DNA of 64,000 bases from Sciurus carolinensis (GCF_902686445.1 NW_025920105.1:1886999-1950998); one strand, 5' to 3'; shown: positions 32,950 through 45,787, numbered from the stretch's first letter. The notes: generated by a model not told the origin, from the letters alone. A program made the numbers and translations.

Positions 32950-33495
32950 ATAGTTGACCCAGCTATTCCACTCCTTGGTCTATACCCAAAGGACTTAAAA
33001 TCATCATGCTATAGTGATGCATTCACATCAATTTTCATAGTTGCTCAATACACAATAGGTAGATTGTAGAACAAATCTAGATGCCCTTCAATTGATGAAT
33101 GGATAAAGAGACTGTGATTTATATATACAATGGATTATTACTTAGCCATAAAGAAGAATAAAATTATGGCATTTGAAGGCAAATGGATGAAGTTGGAGAA
33201 TATCATGATGAAGTAAGCCAATACAAAAATACCAAAAGCCAAATGATCTCTCTGTTAAGCAGATGATGAAACATAATGTGGGGTGGGAGAAAGGCAAGAA
33301 TAATAAAAGGATGAATTTTATAGAGGAAAAAGAGTGGTGGGAGAAGTGGGGACAGGAAAACTAACAGAATAAGACAAACATCATTACCCTATGTACATGT
33401 ATGATTACACAAATGGTACTACTCTACTTCATGTACAACCAGAGAAACAAGTTGTACCCCATTTGTTTACAATGAATCAAAATAAATTATAAAAA
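32950..33495 (+). mobile_element. L1 3' end (ORF2 C-terminus and 3'UTR), sense
   Basis: It starts in ORF2 text (AGCTATTCCACTCCTTGGTC), passes GATGAATGGATAAAGAGACT and AAATTATGGCATTTGAAGGC, then a purine-rich 3'UTR and ATTTGTTTACAATGAATC, and ends in an A-rich tail at about 33,490. The 5' part is truncated. The satellite array begins within about 10 bp of its tail. Confidence 0.9.
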
Positions 33496-36400
33496 GCTTC
33501 TACAATCTCCTATGACTAACATTAAACAAATCTCTACAGCAAAATAATATTCAATCATGTTTTCTTACAAATTTTCATGCATACATTCTTATGAATATTA
33601 ATATTCATTGATATACCTATTCATTCCCTTACCCAAACCCTAGTCCCAAACAAAATTCAGTATGAACCCTAACCATACTCCTGCAACTGAAGTTAAATTA
33701 ACATGAAACCATGAAACCACACATACTTAAGTGAATGGTTACAGGTATTTTGGCATATACCTCTAATGAAGTAATCATTGATATATTCAAACACGTATAT
33801 GTATCATTTCCCTGAACATCTCTCATATACAAAATAAATATTAGTACAACTAACATTGAATCAATCTTGAAAGAAAAAAGTATACAATTTTACATATTTT
33901 CCTACATGTATTCATGTGTACATCCTACTGAATATTCATGTTTCCTGATATAACTATTAATTACCTAAACCTAACCCTAATCCTACCCCAAATTTTGTAC
34001 ACCTCATGCATTCTGACACCTGAAACTCATTTTACATGAAGTGATTCATACATAGGTGTATGTTTATTGTTTTTGACCACATCACTAAAATATAATGGTG
34101 TGTAATCATTATCACATTTGTATATATGCATCCAGGACATTCACTTGTGAATCCCTTATAAAACAAATCATTATTTGTATGACTATCATTAAAACAATTT
34201 CATGTGCAAAAAATATGCACTCATTTGAGTTTTCCTTCATATTTTCACATGTACATTCTTATGAATATGCATACTTTCTGATATTTCTGTTTATTCTATA
34301 ACATATCCCTAGTTTTATGTAAAATTTTATAGTAACCCTATATGTACACCTACAACTCAGCTTCATTTTACATGAAACCAAGTATGTTTGGTAAGTGTTT
34401 TTAGTCATTTTTACTGATATATAAGAAATTTAGAGGTGTAATCATTAGAATTTTTCATATGTTTATGTGTGATTTATCTATGCACCATGTCATGGATAAA
34501 ATCCTACTTTTATGATTAAAACTAAATAATCCATAAGGTAAAATATATACATTCATGCATATTTTCCTACATGCATTTGCACACACATTCTATGATTATT
34601 TATTTTTTCTGCTATCTGTATTCATTCCCTAACCCTAACCTTATCTCCATCCAAAATTGGATAGGAAACCTAACTGTAACCCTACAACTAAAGTTCATTA
34701 AACATGAAACCATAAGTATTGAGGTGACGTTAATGGACATTTTGGAGTACCAACCTAAAATTTAAGGGAGTAATCATGAGTATGTTCAAATATTTGCATA
34801 TATGAAAATTTACCTGTACAAACATGTACAAAAATATTGGTACAACAAACTTTAAACCAATCTCCACAGAGAAAAAGGACAATCATACATATTTTTCAGC
34901 ATTTATCCATACATTCTAATGAATAATTATGTTGCCTGATATACCTATTCATTCTCTAACCCTAACCCTAGCCACACCCAAAATATTGTGGGAACCCTAA
35001 CTGTATCCCTTAATATGAAGTTATTTTAAAATCAAACCATACATAATTAGGTGAATGTTTATGGGTCTTTTGGCTTTGGTACCTGAAATTTAACTGTGTA
35101 ATCATTAATATATTTTATATATATGAATATATGTAATTTACATATTTATGCCTCATATGTAAAGCATTCTACTCATAAAATGAAAATTGAACTAATACCC
35201 CAAGTGAAATGTGCATTTAAATGTTTTCTATGCTTTTTTCATGTTTGAATTCTTATGACAATTCATGATTCTTGAAAAATTTATTTGTTAAAACTAACCG
35301 TAGTCCCACCCAAAATTTGGTACTGACAGAAGAGTTACAACAAAATCTTAAAATCTTTTTAAAGAAAACCATACACTTAAATAAACATTGACAGACATAA
35401 GACTCACATACTTATTGTTTACTCTGCAATTATTAAATTAAACAAATATTATGCATATGTATCATTTCACTATGCATCACTCATAGGTATTAGCATGTAT
35501 TTTTATGACTAAAATTACACAAATCCTCGTGGTTATAAATGGTTGCTAATGTTTTCCTACATCTTTTCATATCTAAATTCTATACCTGTTTCCTGATATA
35601 CCTAGTTATTCCTTAACTATTACCCTATCCATACATAAAATTTTGGACTAAACCTAAATGGACTGATAAAATTGAAACTCATTTAAATAAAAACCTGCAT
35701 ATGTACTTTGTTGTTTTCAATGGTTTTGGCTTACATACCTAAATTTTAATGTTGTAAATGTTAACATATTCATATGTAGACATGTATGTAATTTACTGTT
35801 CTTCTCCATAGGAAAAACCAGATTCATACAACTAAACCCTATGACAAAAATGTACACTCATATATAGTTTCCCATATATTTTCACTTCTGAGTTTTTATC
35901 AATATTCTTGTTTAGTGGCATACCTATTGTTTTCCACCCTAAACATATAGTCAACTAAAATTTGTTCCTAATTTTCACTGGAACTCTACACCTGAAGCTC
36001 ATTTTACATGTAACAATACATAATTATGTGAAAATTTATGTGTTATGATTATGTACCTGAATTTCAATGGAGTAATCATTAAAATATTTGCATGTATGCA
36101 TATATGTCAGTTATCACTGCATTCATCTTATGTAAAAAAAATCACACTTGTACAACAAACTTTAAAACAACCCACATGGTAAAATTGTACATTCACATGT
36201 TTTTCTTGATGTTTTCAAATACATTTTCTTATGAACATTCAAACTTTCTGATAAACCTATTTATTCCCTAACTGTAACACTATAACTCCAAAATTTATTA
36301 CAAAACCTAGAATACCCTTACACATAAAGTTTATTTTACATGAGGTGATATATACTTAGGTATACATTTATCATTGCTTTGATTCACATCACTAAACTTC

Positions 36401-38237
36401 AATGGTATGATCAATAAAAATTTATATATAACCATTTAGGCCATGTACTTGTGAATTTCTCATATGTAAAAATTAATCATAGGACTAACATTAAACCAAT
36501 CCCATGTGCAAAAAATGTACATTCATATGACTTTACCTTTCTGTTTCACATGGGCATTCTTAAAAATATGCCTGTGTGCTGATATACCTCTTCATTTCCT
36601 AACCTATAACTAACTCCTCATAAAAGTTGGTACTAACCCTAACTGAAGACATGTAACTCACACTCAGTTTGCATGAAACCAAGCATGCTTAGATGAATGT
36701 TCACAGAGGTTTTGACTAATGTATCTGAAATTTAATGGTGTAATCCTTAGTGTAGTCTTATAGGCAAATATGTCATTGACCTGTTCAACCACCTCATGGG
36801 TAAAAAACGAGATTGCATGACTAATAGTAAACAATCCACGTGGCAAAATATGTAAATTCATATAGGTTTTTCTCCATGTTATCAGGGTTACATGATTATA
36901 AATTTCCTCTTTCCTGTTATACATATTTATTCCTTAAATCTAACCTTTGCACCAACCAATATTTAGTGTTAAACCTTAGTCTCCTTTACATCTAAAGACA
37001 TTTTTTATATATCCATACTTACTAAGGTTAATGTATATGATAGCTTTGCCTTATGTACCTGAAATTAAGTGGTACAATAATTAATGTATATGTATATATA
37101 TATTTAAAATATATTATATTATTTATTTATATTATATATTCATATATGTGCATTCATATACATGTCATTTACCTGTGCATTCCTCATATCTAAAATAAGT
37201 TAATCAATCATATGTCTGATATTAAACTACCTCCATGGCAAAAAAATGTAGTTTCGTATATGTTTTAGTACATGTTTTCTTGCCTCCATTCTTATGAATA
37301 TTCACATCTTTATATAACATTTCTTACCCTATCCCAAAACATAGCTCCACTCAAAAATTGATACTACCCTAAAAGTTTCCTACATGCTAATCTCACATTT
37401 CATGAAATATGCATGCTCATTTTAATGTCTAATATCACATTGCATTAAGTACCTGAAAATTAATGGAGTAATCATTAACATGTTCATATAAGTTAAAAAA
37501 TGCCATTTTCCAGTAAATCCCCCATATTTAAAATAGTACTCATATGGCTCCTTTTAAAAAATTTCCATGACAATAAATTGATATGCAATTATGTCTCCTG
37601 CAAGTTATCATACATCTATTTTCATGAATATTCTTATTGACTGATATGCCCATTAATTCCCTAGCCCTAATCCCACCAAACTTAGGTAATAACTGTAACA
37701 ATTTCCTACACCTAAAATTAATTTTACATGCAAGCATACATATTTAGGTAAATGCTTATGGACATTTTTTTCTTATGTACCTGTAATTTAATGATGTGAT
37801 CAATAACATTCTCATATGTTTTTACATGTCATTTACCTGTGCATCCATCATATATTAAAAAACTTACTTGTAGAACTAACAATAAACATATATTCATGGT
37901 AATTAAAGAAATTCATATATTTTTTCTACATATTTTTTATGCATTCATATGATTACATATGTCTGCTAATATACCATTTCATATCCTAAATTTACCCCTA
38001 CAGCAACCAAAAATTTGGACTGACCCTAACTGTTTCCACACCTGAAGTTAATTTTACATTTAACCACATATACTTAGGTGAATGTTTATGGGAATATTAC
38101 TTGAAATACTTGTTACAGAATTATGTAATCATTAACATCTTTGTATGTGTGCAATAATATCACTTACCTGTGCATCCTTCATTGGTATAAATTTTACATG
38201 TTTACTAACATTAAACCACTTCATTTGTGACTGACAG

Positions 38238-38388
38238 ACCAATTTGATTCTACATGTGCAGTCTGCAAAATGAGAAAATATATTCCATTTATGTATGATT
38301 TATCAAAATGATTAAGTGCATTTTACTGTCTTAAATAGCTAAATAGAACAAATGAATAAATAAATAAAATTTAAAAAAATTCTCATGG
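38238..38388 (+). mobile_element. Poly(A)-tailed insertion in the satellite
   Basis: About 150 bp unlike the monomers (TGCAGTCTGCAAAATGAGAA ... AACTAAATAGAACAAATG-like text) end in AATAAATAAATAAA and an A-rich tail. It lengthens one monomer interval to about 496 bp. It looks like a short retroposon 3' end; I cannot name the family. Confidence 0.6.
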
Positions 38389-41300
38389 AAAAAATGTGCA
38401 TTCAGATATGCTTTTTCTAAATGTTCTCTTGTGTCCATTCTTATGAATATTAAAGTTTCTTTGTGTACCTATTAATTCTTAATCTTACCCCTGGCCACAC
38501 CCAACATTTTATACTAACCCTAAACTCATCTACACCAAAAGGTCATTGTATATAAAACTATATATTGTTAGCTGTATTTCATGGGCTTTTGGGCTTTTTG
38601 ATCTGAAATTTAACCAGGTAACCATGAACACATTCATACATGCATATTTGTCATTTACCTATGCAACCCTATGGGTAAAATATGAACTTCTATGAATAAC
38701 ATTAAACCAATCTCCACAGTAAGAAATAAACATTAACATCTGTTTTTTCTACATTTATTCAGGCATACATTTATGTTCTTGATATACCTACACATTACCT
38801 AACCCTAGTTCCACCAAAAATGTGGTACCAACTCTAAACTTACACCTAAAGCTTATGCTAATGTTAAATGCTGCTATAAACTTAGATGAACATTGACAGG
38901 TGTTTGGCCTACATAACTACTATTTAACTGTGTGATGATTGACATACAAATATATGCTTATGTGTCATTTATTCATTCATCCCTCATATACAATAACATT
39001 GGTATGACTAATATTACACAAATTCTCATGCAAAATCTGGATATTTTTATATATGTTTTTCTTTATGTTTTTATGCATATGTTACATTCATGTTTTCTGA
39101 TACAACTATTTATTCCCTAATCCTTGCCCCTAGACCATCATAAACCTTGGGCTAAACCTAAATGGACTCCTACAATGGAAACTCATTCGATGTGAAATAT
39201 ACATACTCTCAATTTTGTTTTTGAGGGTTTTGGTTTATACACCTGAAAATCAATGGTATAATATTTAACATATTCATATATATGCACACATGCCATTTAA
39301 CTGTTTCATTCATAGGTGAAAATAAGTTCATACAACTAAAAATAAATCAATCACCACAGTAAAGAGTGTACACTCATATATGACTTCCCTTGTGAATTTT
39401 TATCAATATTGTTTTATACAGACAAAACTTTTTATTCTCTAACACTAGCACCAACCAAAATTGTTTATTAAACCTCCCTAGAACACAACAACTGAAACTC
39501 ATTTTACATGAAACCATACATAATTAGGTGAATGTTTATGGGTGTTTTGGTTTTTGTGCCTGAATTTCCTTGAGCATTTATTAAAATACTTGGATATATG
39601 CATATATTTGAGTCACAGTGCATCCTTGTATGTAAAAAATGTACTTGGAAGACTGATATTAAACCAATCCCCTTAGTAAAAAATGTACACTCATTTAGGT
39701 TACTTCCATGTTTTCACATGTATATTCCTATGAATATTTATACTTCCTGACACCTCTTCTTTTTTTTACTGTAACTGTAGCTCCTCAAAATTTAGTACAA
39801 ACCCCAAAATTACCCTTATATGTGAAGTTCATTTTACAAAAAGTGATACATACTTAAATGTATTGCTTATCATTGATTTGGCTCACATACCTGACTTTTT
39901 ATGATGTAATCTTTAACACATTCATATTTCACAAATGCCATATACTTAAAAATCCCTAATATGTAAAAAATTATTCTTAGAACTAACTTTAAACACATTC
40001 TAATGGAAAAAAAAATACATTCACATGAGTTTTTCATCATGTTTTCACATGTATATTCTTATGAATAATCATGTTTACTTATGTACCTATTCATTCCCTA
40101 ACATAAAGCAAGTACAACATAAATTTTGATACTGACACTAATGGTACACCTACACATAATTTCATTTTAGATGAAACCAAATATTCTTAGTTGTATGTTT
40201 GCTGGTGCTTCAATTAATAAATTTGAATGTTAACAGTGTAATCATTAACTTTCTTATATATACATGTACCATTTACCTGTCAACCACCTCATTGTTTAAA
40301 AAATTATTTCTATGATCAATATTCAACCACAACAAAAATACATATTCATATGTTTTTCTCCATGTTTTTAGGCAGGTTTATATTCTTATAAATTTAATGT
40401 TTCCTCACACACCTATTTGTTCTTTAACTGTAACCTAAACACCAACCAACATTTGGAACTTAACCTAAATGATTCCTATGACTAACATATAAGGTGCATG
40501 TATAAGAGTGCTTTGGCATACTCACTTGAAATTTAATGTTTTAACATTTATTTTATGTGTACATATATGTACATATATATATACACATGCATGCCTATAA
40601 ATCATTTACCTGTGCTTTCCTCATTTCTAAAACAATGTTCTTTTATGACATATACTAAACCAATTCCTTGGACAAAAAATGCAGTCTCCTACATGTTTTG
40701 TTGTACTTTTGTGCATCCATTCTTATGAATATTCATGTCTATTAATATAATTTTTTGTACCCTAACCCGAAACCTAGCACCATTCAAACATTGGTTCTAT
40801 CTTAACCATTTCCCATACACCAAGTTCACTTTTCAGGAAACCACACATACTAAATTCAATGTTTGTTATCATATTTCCTTAAGTGTCTGAAATTTAATGG
40901 AATAATTAACATATTAACATAAGTTCAAAAAAATTTTTTATCTCTGGATCTGCCATATCTAAAATTTGTACTTTAAGTTCATTTTAAAAAAATTCCTATG
41001 GTAAAATTAAATATTCACATATGTTTTCCTACAAGTTTTGACATATCCATGCTCATGAATATTCTTGAATCTTGATATGCCTAAATAATCCCCTAACCCT
41101 AACCCTGGACCCACCATAATTGAGTACTAACTCTAACATTTTCTACAACTGAAATTTATTTTATTGCAAAGCGTACATTCTTAGGTAAATGTAGATGGGC
41201 CTTTGTGCTTATATACCTATAATTTAATGGTGTAATCATTATTTTTATATGTTCATTTATGTCATTTACCTGTGCATCCTAATATGTAGAAAACTGTACT

Positions 41301-41419
41301 CTTAGGTCTAATAGGGAAGGAATAGACATGGACGTTAATGTAATTTATATATGCTTTCTACATATCTTCTTGCATTCATGTTTATGATTATGCATGCTCT
41401 CCATATATTATTTCATTTT

Positions 41420-41519
41420 ATTTTTATTTTTATTTTTTGTGTGGTGCTGGGGATCGAACCCAGGGCCTTGTGCTTGTGAGGCAAGCACTCTACCAACTAA
41501 GCTATCTCCCCAGTCCCCA
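41420..41519 (-). mobile_element. ID SINE inserted in the satellite, antisense
   Basis: GTGGTGCTGGGGATCGAACC CAGGGCCTTG ... CTATCTCCCCAGTCCCC is a well-preserved inverted ID element with intact box regions and a T-rich (reverse poly-A) left side. It lengthens one satellite interval to about 436 bp. It is the best-preserved ID in the window, so it is probably one of the youngest insertions. Confidence 0.92.
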
Positions 41520-42760
41520 ATATATTTTTAATATTATAAACTTAGTCCTAGACACAACAAAATTTGGAAGAACACTTATTAATTGAAGTAATTTTTACAT
41601 GACATCTTATATAATTAGATGAAGATTTAAATTGTTTTCCTGATGTACATAATTTTGTAAGGTGTAATTTTTGGCAAAATCGTATGAATGCATAAATGTC
41701 ATTTACATGTGCTTGCCTCAGGTAAAATTCTTAATTGTTTAACTAACATGAAGACAGTTCCCACCGAAAAAGAGTGTGCACTCATGTATCTGTACCTATA
41801 TTCATGTGTTGATTCTTTAAAATATTTGTATTTCCTCATTCACCTATTACTTTCCTCTTATCCATAGTCCCATCCAAAATTTTGTACTTAGTCTAACACT
41901 CCTCTACATGAAACCATAAAATATTAGTTTAGTATTTGTGAGCATTTTGTTTTGTTGACCTGAAATTTATTGATTTAATCATTTCCCCATTCCTATATAT
42001 ACATGTTTGTCATTTAACTCTGAACCTTGTTGGGTAAAAATTTACTAAAACATCCAATGTTAACCTAACTTTCACAACAAAAAGTGTACATTCTTATGTG
42101 TTGCTTTACAAGGAATCACACATACATTCTTATGAATATTCATGTATCCTGATATAACTATTTGCTTCCTAACCCCAATCCTAGCCACACCCACAATTTG
42201 GTACAAACCATAATATATGCCCCAAAAGAAGTTACTTTAACATAAAATCATACATATTTAGGTGAATATTTTTGGGGCCTTTGAATATGTTTCTGAAATT
42301 TAATAGAGTAATAATTAATATATTTAAATATATGCTTATCTGCCATTTACCTGCACATCTCTCATATGTAAAAAAGTATTAATATGACTTACATTAATAC
42401 AATGTCCACACCAAAAATGTAAACTCCCGCTTATTTACCAACATGTATTAATGCATGAATTCTCATGAATATTTATGCTTCCTGATACATTTTTTACTAT
42501 CCCTAACCCTAATTCCACCCAAAATTTACTAATTACAAACTTATATCAACACATAAATTTATTTTAAATAAAACCATACACTTAGAGGAACACTGACAGG
42601 ACTTTGGCTTATATACCTAACATTAACAGTGTAATAATAAACATATCCAAATATATGCATAGGAAACTTTTAACCTTGCATCCCTCATATGTAATAACAT
42701 TACATGAATCTGTTAGCAAAAAGTGGATATTCATATATGTTTTCTCACATATATTTAATT

Positions 42761-43616
42761 AAAACTTGATTTCTACTTCAATATCCCAGACCAAAATTGA
42801 TTTTTATGATAGGACCTTATTTTCTACCTACACTACCTCCATTTTTATGATAGGAATTTGTTTTCTACCTACACTGACTCCTTGTGTTGAATGCTTGCTT
42901 CATTGACTGCTTTAGGCCTCCAAACTCATGTTAACATCCATGGTAATATTCAACCTACTCATTTATTCATGTCATTTAGCTGCCCTCATCCTTTCCTGCC
43001 TGTGAGACAAAGCCCTCCTTCAGAAGCTGGCCCTCACCTACTTCTTCAGTTGCATCTCTCCATTCCTCTCAGATATTTCAAGAATACCTGTCTCAAACCA
43101 CCAGGACATACTTCTCTGATTGAAAAGGTTTTATCCTTTTCAGAATTTCTAACATTCTATTAGACACTAGATGGTGGCATAACTGTATTTAAGACTTTAG
43201 GTAGAGTCCACCAGTATCTGCCTATCTATCCACTGGCTTGGGTAATAGAAGTTGTTAAAATTAGGAAGTACTTCAGTACTGGTTTTGCAAGCGGTCTGTA
43301 TTTTTTTCATAAAACTCTTAAAAGTATTAATGGAATTATTTTCCAGCTATGAAATGTAATAATATTACACTCACTATTGAGAGAGCATCCATTGTCACCT
43401 TGGAAAAGATGATAAATATAAGTATACAAATATCATTTATATATATATATATATTTCTCACAATTTATTCACATGTGAGAGTTAAGTGTAGAAATTATTC
43501 ATGACCTCTTCCTACAGCTGTTATTTCTGGGATGCCTCACTAAACTTTGTTAATGTTGAAGGTATTTGTGCTGTTTGCTGGGTTCTGATTGTGATAAGCC
43601 ATTTAAAAGTATGTTT

Positions 43617-43659
<43 letters not shown>

Positions 43660-43946
43660 GATGTGCCAAGTGTTATCTTGCTTGTAGTATCCCATCTATA
43701 GGCCTAGTGAATAGTCAGTGCTTTAAGGCAAAGAAGACTCTAAGTCCCTATGATAGGAGGATTTCTTGCCATTTAGAATAACTGGCCAGGTTGGGTATGT
43801 GTCTCAATAGAATATATATTTTATAACAATGCTATGATTAGGTAACAGGAGAATAAACGTGGTTGCACCTCATTTATTTATTCATTATGTATAGTTTACA
43901 TATAATTATATGTTTATAATCTCGAGTACATATACTTATATACATG

Positions 43947-43997
<51 letters not shown>

Positions 43998-44001
43998 TAG
44001 T
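42761..44001. other. AT-rich stretch between satellite and ERV
   Basis: It starts with a two-copy direct repeat of about 48 bp (TTTTTATGATAGGA ... TTTTCTACCTACACT, 42,797-42,880). Three TA arrays lie at about 43,438-43,455, 43,618-43,657 and 43,957-43,997. A 90-codon plus-strand frame at 42,891-43,163 has no recognisable domain. No gene is supported. Confidence 0.65.
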
Positions 44002-44404
44002 TGTGAGAACAATGCAGCTCAGTTCGGGTACAAAGGCAGCTCATACCCTTGAATCCAGGGGAGCAAGCATTCTGGGGTGTCCATTCTGTGATGCTGACCA
44101 ATAACTGCACACAAAAAAATTCCCAGACACAGGAACTCACACTAGAGATTTAATTAGGCAAATGACCAGAGTGTCCACTCTCAGGGTTTGAAGAGAGAGA
44201 GAGAGAAATGTCAGGGGAACATCTTTTAAGTAGTGGAATTTCGTGAGCTAAGGGCAATCAGGCCAATTGCTGAAGAAGAAGTTCATGGGCTAACAAGTGG
44301 ACCAATGACTGGCTAATATGTTCACAGACTGACATTCTGGGTTGTAAGATGGGAGGGGGAGAATTGACTTCAGTGAAAGGGGGAGGGAGTGGCAAATTAT
44401 TGCA
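44002..44404 (-). repeat. 3' LTR of the left ERV (class I-like)
   Basis: The assigned ends are TGTGAGAAC (plus strand, left) and AATTATTGCA (right), TG...CA, about 403 bp. On the sense strand it lies 12 bp after a polypurine tract and has a purine/pyrimidine-rich middle and an AATTAAA-type signal. It is unlike the LTR at the other end of the ERV block. Target duplications cannot be checked because the partner LTR is missing. The ends are provisional. Confidence 0.65.
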
Positions 44405-44416
44405 GCTTTATATTAT

Positions 44417-44431
44417 ATTCCCCCATTTTTG
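44417..44431 (-). promoter_or_regulatory. Polypurine tract of the left ERV
   Basis: The sense strand reads AAAAATGGGGGAATA, typical of class I retroviruses, just before the 3' LTR. About 12 bp separate it from the assigned LTR end, so either the LTR starts earlier or the boundary has decayed. Confidence 0.7.
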
Positions 44432-45220
44432 TTTTTAAAAGGTCACTTTTGTGTGCATGGGTGAAGATCCATCTTCAGTAACTGCTTCCTAGTGGGTGTG
44501 GGCATACAACTGATTCAGGGGAGGGAGATGCCATTGCATTAGGCAGGAGTTGGGGATCAGATAGTTCTGGGAGTGCACTTATAGTCAGGCTTTCTTTTCC
44601 TGTGAGGTCCTGATATTCCTGTAATACAAGCTGTTTAATAGTCTGATTAGAATAGTCTTCAGTCTCCAGAATGGGAGAAAGGGTGGAGGGTTTGATGGTC
44701 TTTAGTCTGAGATGGAGAAGTCCCACTGTATTGTCTGGAAGAAGCCTGCATGTTTGAAGCTGGAGAGGGGTTTGTGGATTGAGAGTACAGCTTAAACCAA
44801 GAAATGTGTACCCATCCTTGTAAACCTTAAACTTGACAACTGTTGGCTTGGCCAGGATCATTATATGGGGGTCCTGCTATTTGGGAAATAGAGAAGCTGT
44901 AGCCTCCTGAGGAGGAGAGATAAGAACTTGGTTTCATACTTGAAGACTTTGAGCCAGGGGGCCAGACAAATGTCTAGGCATGGAGGAGTCAGTGTAATCC
45001 CATTGGAAAGCTCAAATGTGGTTTAGGAGAGGAACAGATGTATGAGATGAAAGAAAGGAAGGATGGAATGACAGTACACCAGTTCAGAAGGGGAAGTATT
45101 AGCAGGTTTCATTGATAGTGAATGAAGATGCAGAAAAGCAAGGGGCAGGAGTTTATCCCAGTCAAGGTGAAGATCTAAAGAATTTAATTAAGGCATTTTT
45201 AGGAGTTCAGTTTGCTCATT
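44432..45220 (-). pseudogene. Residual region between integrase and 3' LTR
   Basis: Only 0.8 kb separates the end of the integrase remnant from the LTR, so env is absent or mostly deleted. A 128-codon minus-strand frame (44,475-44,861) includes KFKVYKDGYTFLGLSCTL; I do not recognise a domain. It could be decayed env or a captured sequence. Confidence 0.5.
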
Positions 45221-45787
45221 CTACTTTACCTGATGACTTTGGTTAAAAGGGAATGTGGAAATGCCAAGGGACCACAAAGGGCTTGGCAAGTTGTTGGAAA
45301 ATTTGAGAGTTGAATTCAGGTCCGTTGTCTGAATGGAAGGGGTTAGGCACTTCAAAGCAATGAATGCTTTCATGAAGGACGAAGGTAGAGACAATGTCCT
45401 TTTGTTGGAGGTGGGGATGGCTTCAAACCATCCTGAGAAGATATCTGCCATAAGCAAAACATATTTAGATTTTCTTACTGTGGGCCTGTGAGTGAAATCA
45501 AGTTTCCAGTCTACCCCTGGAATGGTGACATGGGCCTGGTGAATCAGAAAAGTGGAGGACCTGACAGCTGTAGGATTGTGTTGTAGGCAAACTTTACATG
45601 TGGAGGAGAGTTCTTTCAGAAATGAGATGTCAGAAAAGGATAGTTGCAGATGAGTCTTAGTGAATTGTAAGAGTGAAGAAATGTTAGGATGGAATAAATG
45701 GTGGAGGTAGAAAAGCATCTCCCTGTAGGGAGGCAGTGAAGGTAAGGGATAGTGGAGAGTCATAATGGAGATTGGTTTGGATGACAA
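45221..45787 (-). pseudogene. Integrase remnant (pol)
   Basis: A 188-codon minus-strand frame. It includes a cysteine pair of the zinc-binding kind (CKVCLQHN) and then a catalytic-core-like stretch (PGVDWKLDFTHRP, YVLLMADIFSGWFEAIPT) with the first core aspartate in DFT. The expected second aspartate in a DNG-like box reads as TTDLNSTLKF, so the site appears altered. It follows RNase H text in the correct viral order. It is non-functional. Confidence 0.85.

Larger units (their letters stand above)
33505..42760. repeat. 330-bp satellite array with higher-order structure and telomere-like cores
   Basis: About 27 diverged tandem monomers, spaced 300-345 bp when uninterrupted. A recurring landmark (CCTATTCATTCCCTAACCCT-like) lies near 33618, 33950, 34286, 34618, 34945, 35281, 35603, 35920, 36257, 36585, 36918, 37312, 37640, 37970, 38466, 38785, 39100, 39420, 39755, 40081, 40410, 40743, 41070, 41404, 41840, 42140 and 42485. 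Other shared blocks are CATTTTACATGAAACCATAC, AATTTAATGGTGTAATCATT and CATTTACCTGTGCATCC. Monomers about 3.43-3.50 kb apart resemble each other far more than neighbours do, showing a 10-11-mer higher-order repeat. CpG is almost absent. It has no coding capacity. Confidence 0.92.

Noticed and set aside
33505..42760. Regular spacing suggestive of a CRISPR array
   Set aside because: Monomers are 330 bp, diverged and contiguous without unique spacers, and the window is mammalian. It is a satellite.
33505..42760. Centromeric satellite with CENP-B box
   Set aside because: No sequence resembling the CENP-B box was found, and CpG is almost absent. A pericentromeric position is possible but not shown.
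42891..43163. 90-codon plus-strand ORF
   Set aside because: No domain or homology I recognise; the length is within chance expectation for the window size.
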